Shown piece by piece: positions 13,588 through 13,728 of a DNA stretch of 13,728 bases. Position 1 is the first letter of the stretch. The number at the start of each line of letters is the position of its first letter. A program made the translations under genes and the position numbers. The stretch spans positions 1 to 13,728 of the forward strand of contig BTQL01000059.1 in assembly GCA_036985855.1 (NCBI GenBank), written 5' to 3'. Under the pieces are notes generated by a model. The model worked only from the letters and a program-made list of their open reading frames with translations. It did not search any database and was not told the DNA's origin. Source of the stretch: B3-G11 sp036985855 (GTDB taxonomy: Bacteria > Actinomycetota > Acidimicrobiia > Spongiisociales > UBA5794).

Positions 13588-13728
13588 TCATTGCATCGCT
13601 TCGGCGAGTTTTTCTGATGGTGTCATCCATCCGAGGGTTTGTCGAGGCCGATTGTTCAACGAGTAGGCGGCCTGATCGAGGTCGGCTTGGGTGTGGATGG
13701 ACAGATCGGTGCCTTTCGGGAAGTACTG
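13588..13728 (-). mobile_element. IS30-family transposase, C-terminal end (runs off the window)
   Basis: The last 46 codons of a transposase are visible, entering from the right edge and ending with TGA at 13590-13588. The protein reads YFPKGTDLSIHTQADLDQAA, then SLNNRPRQTLGWMTPSE and KLAEAMQ. The FPKGTDLS and N-x-R-P-R-x-T-L-G-W-x-T-P-x-E motifs are diagnostic of the end of the IS30 DDE catalytic core, including the last acidic residue region. The transposase cuts and joins the ends of the element. The element's terminal inverted repeat should lie just beyond the stop, around 13565-13587; CCCCTTGAAACCACC there is a candidate. A six-pair stem, ACCGCC/GGCGGT (13558-13575), overlaps this stretch. 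Whether the rest is intact cannot be seen. Confidence 0.9.

Noticed and set aside
13158..13617. Plus-strand open frames 13158-13532 and 13279-13617
   Set aside because: The composition does not look like a folded protein, there is no promoter at the standard spacing, one frame runs into the IS30 gene on the other strand, and the minus-strand frame has a better signature.

Overview
This window looks like chromosomal DNA from a GC-rich actinobacterium. I favour a member of Acidimicrobiia or a related deep lineage, as an inference only. The reasons are the codon choice, the many GTG starts, the nadA-nadB-nadC order with 4-base overlaps, and a strikingly regular promoter layout. Nearly every transcription unit begins with a -10 hexamer of the form TANNNT lying 5 or 6 bases before the start codon, so the mRNAs should be leaderless.

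Layout. At the left edge is the N-terminus of a GNAT acetyltransferase (minus). It is divergent from an unrecognised two-module protein (286-1683, plus) that joins a helix-hairpin-helix/DNA-glycosylase-like module to a C-terminal PD-(D/E)XK-like nuclease. A two-gene minus operon follows: leucine dehydrogenase (3801-4862) and a fused alpha-beta E1 of a branched-chain 2-oxo acid dehydrogenase (1774-3804). Together these make 2-oxo acids from branched-chain amino acids and then decarboxylate them. Divergent from this operon is a conserved-looking protein of unknown function (4967-5722).

The centre is the de novo NAD operon nadA-nadB-nadC on the minus strand (5774-9188), taking aspartate to nicotinate mononucleotide. 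Upstream of nadA, between it and a divergent small membrane protein (9358-9591), lies a 36-bp tandem repeat ending in a perfect 13-bp inverted repeat, possibly an operator. Next come a tandem-GNAT acetyltransferase and an ACT-domain malic enzyme, overlapping and probably co-transcribed (9619-11962), then a small two-helix membrane protein on the minus strand.

The right end is more accessory. It holds a tRNA-like element that does not fold as a normal tRNA (12360-12443), a small lipoprotein (12630-13133), a four-cysteine zinc-ribbon-like protein (13200-13541), and the C-terminus of an IS30-family transposase running off the window. No complete multi-gene defence system is visible. The best candidate for something undescribed is the glycosylase-like/nuclease fusion at 286-1683.
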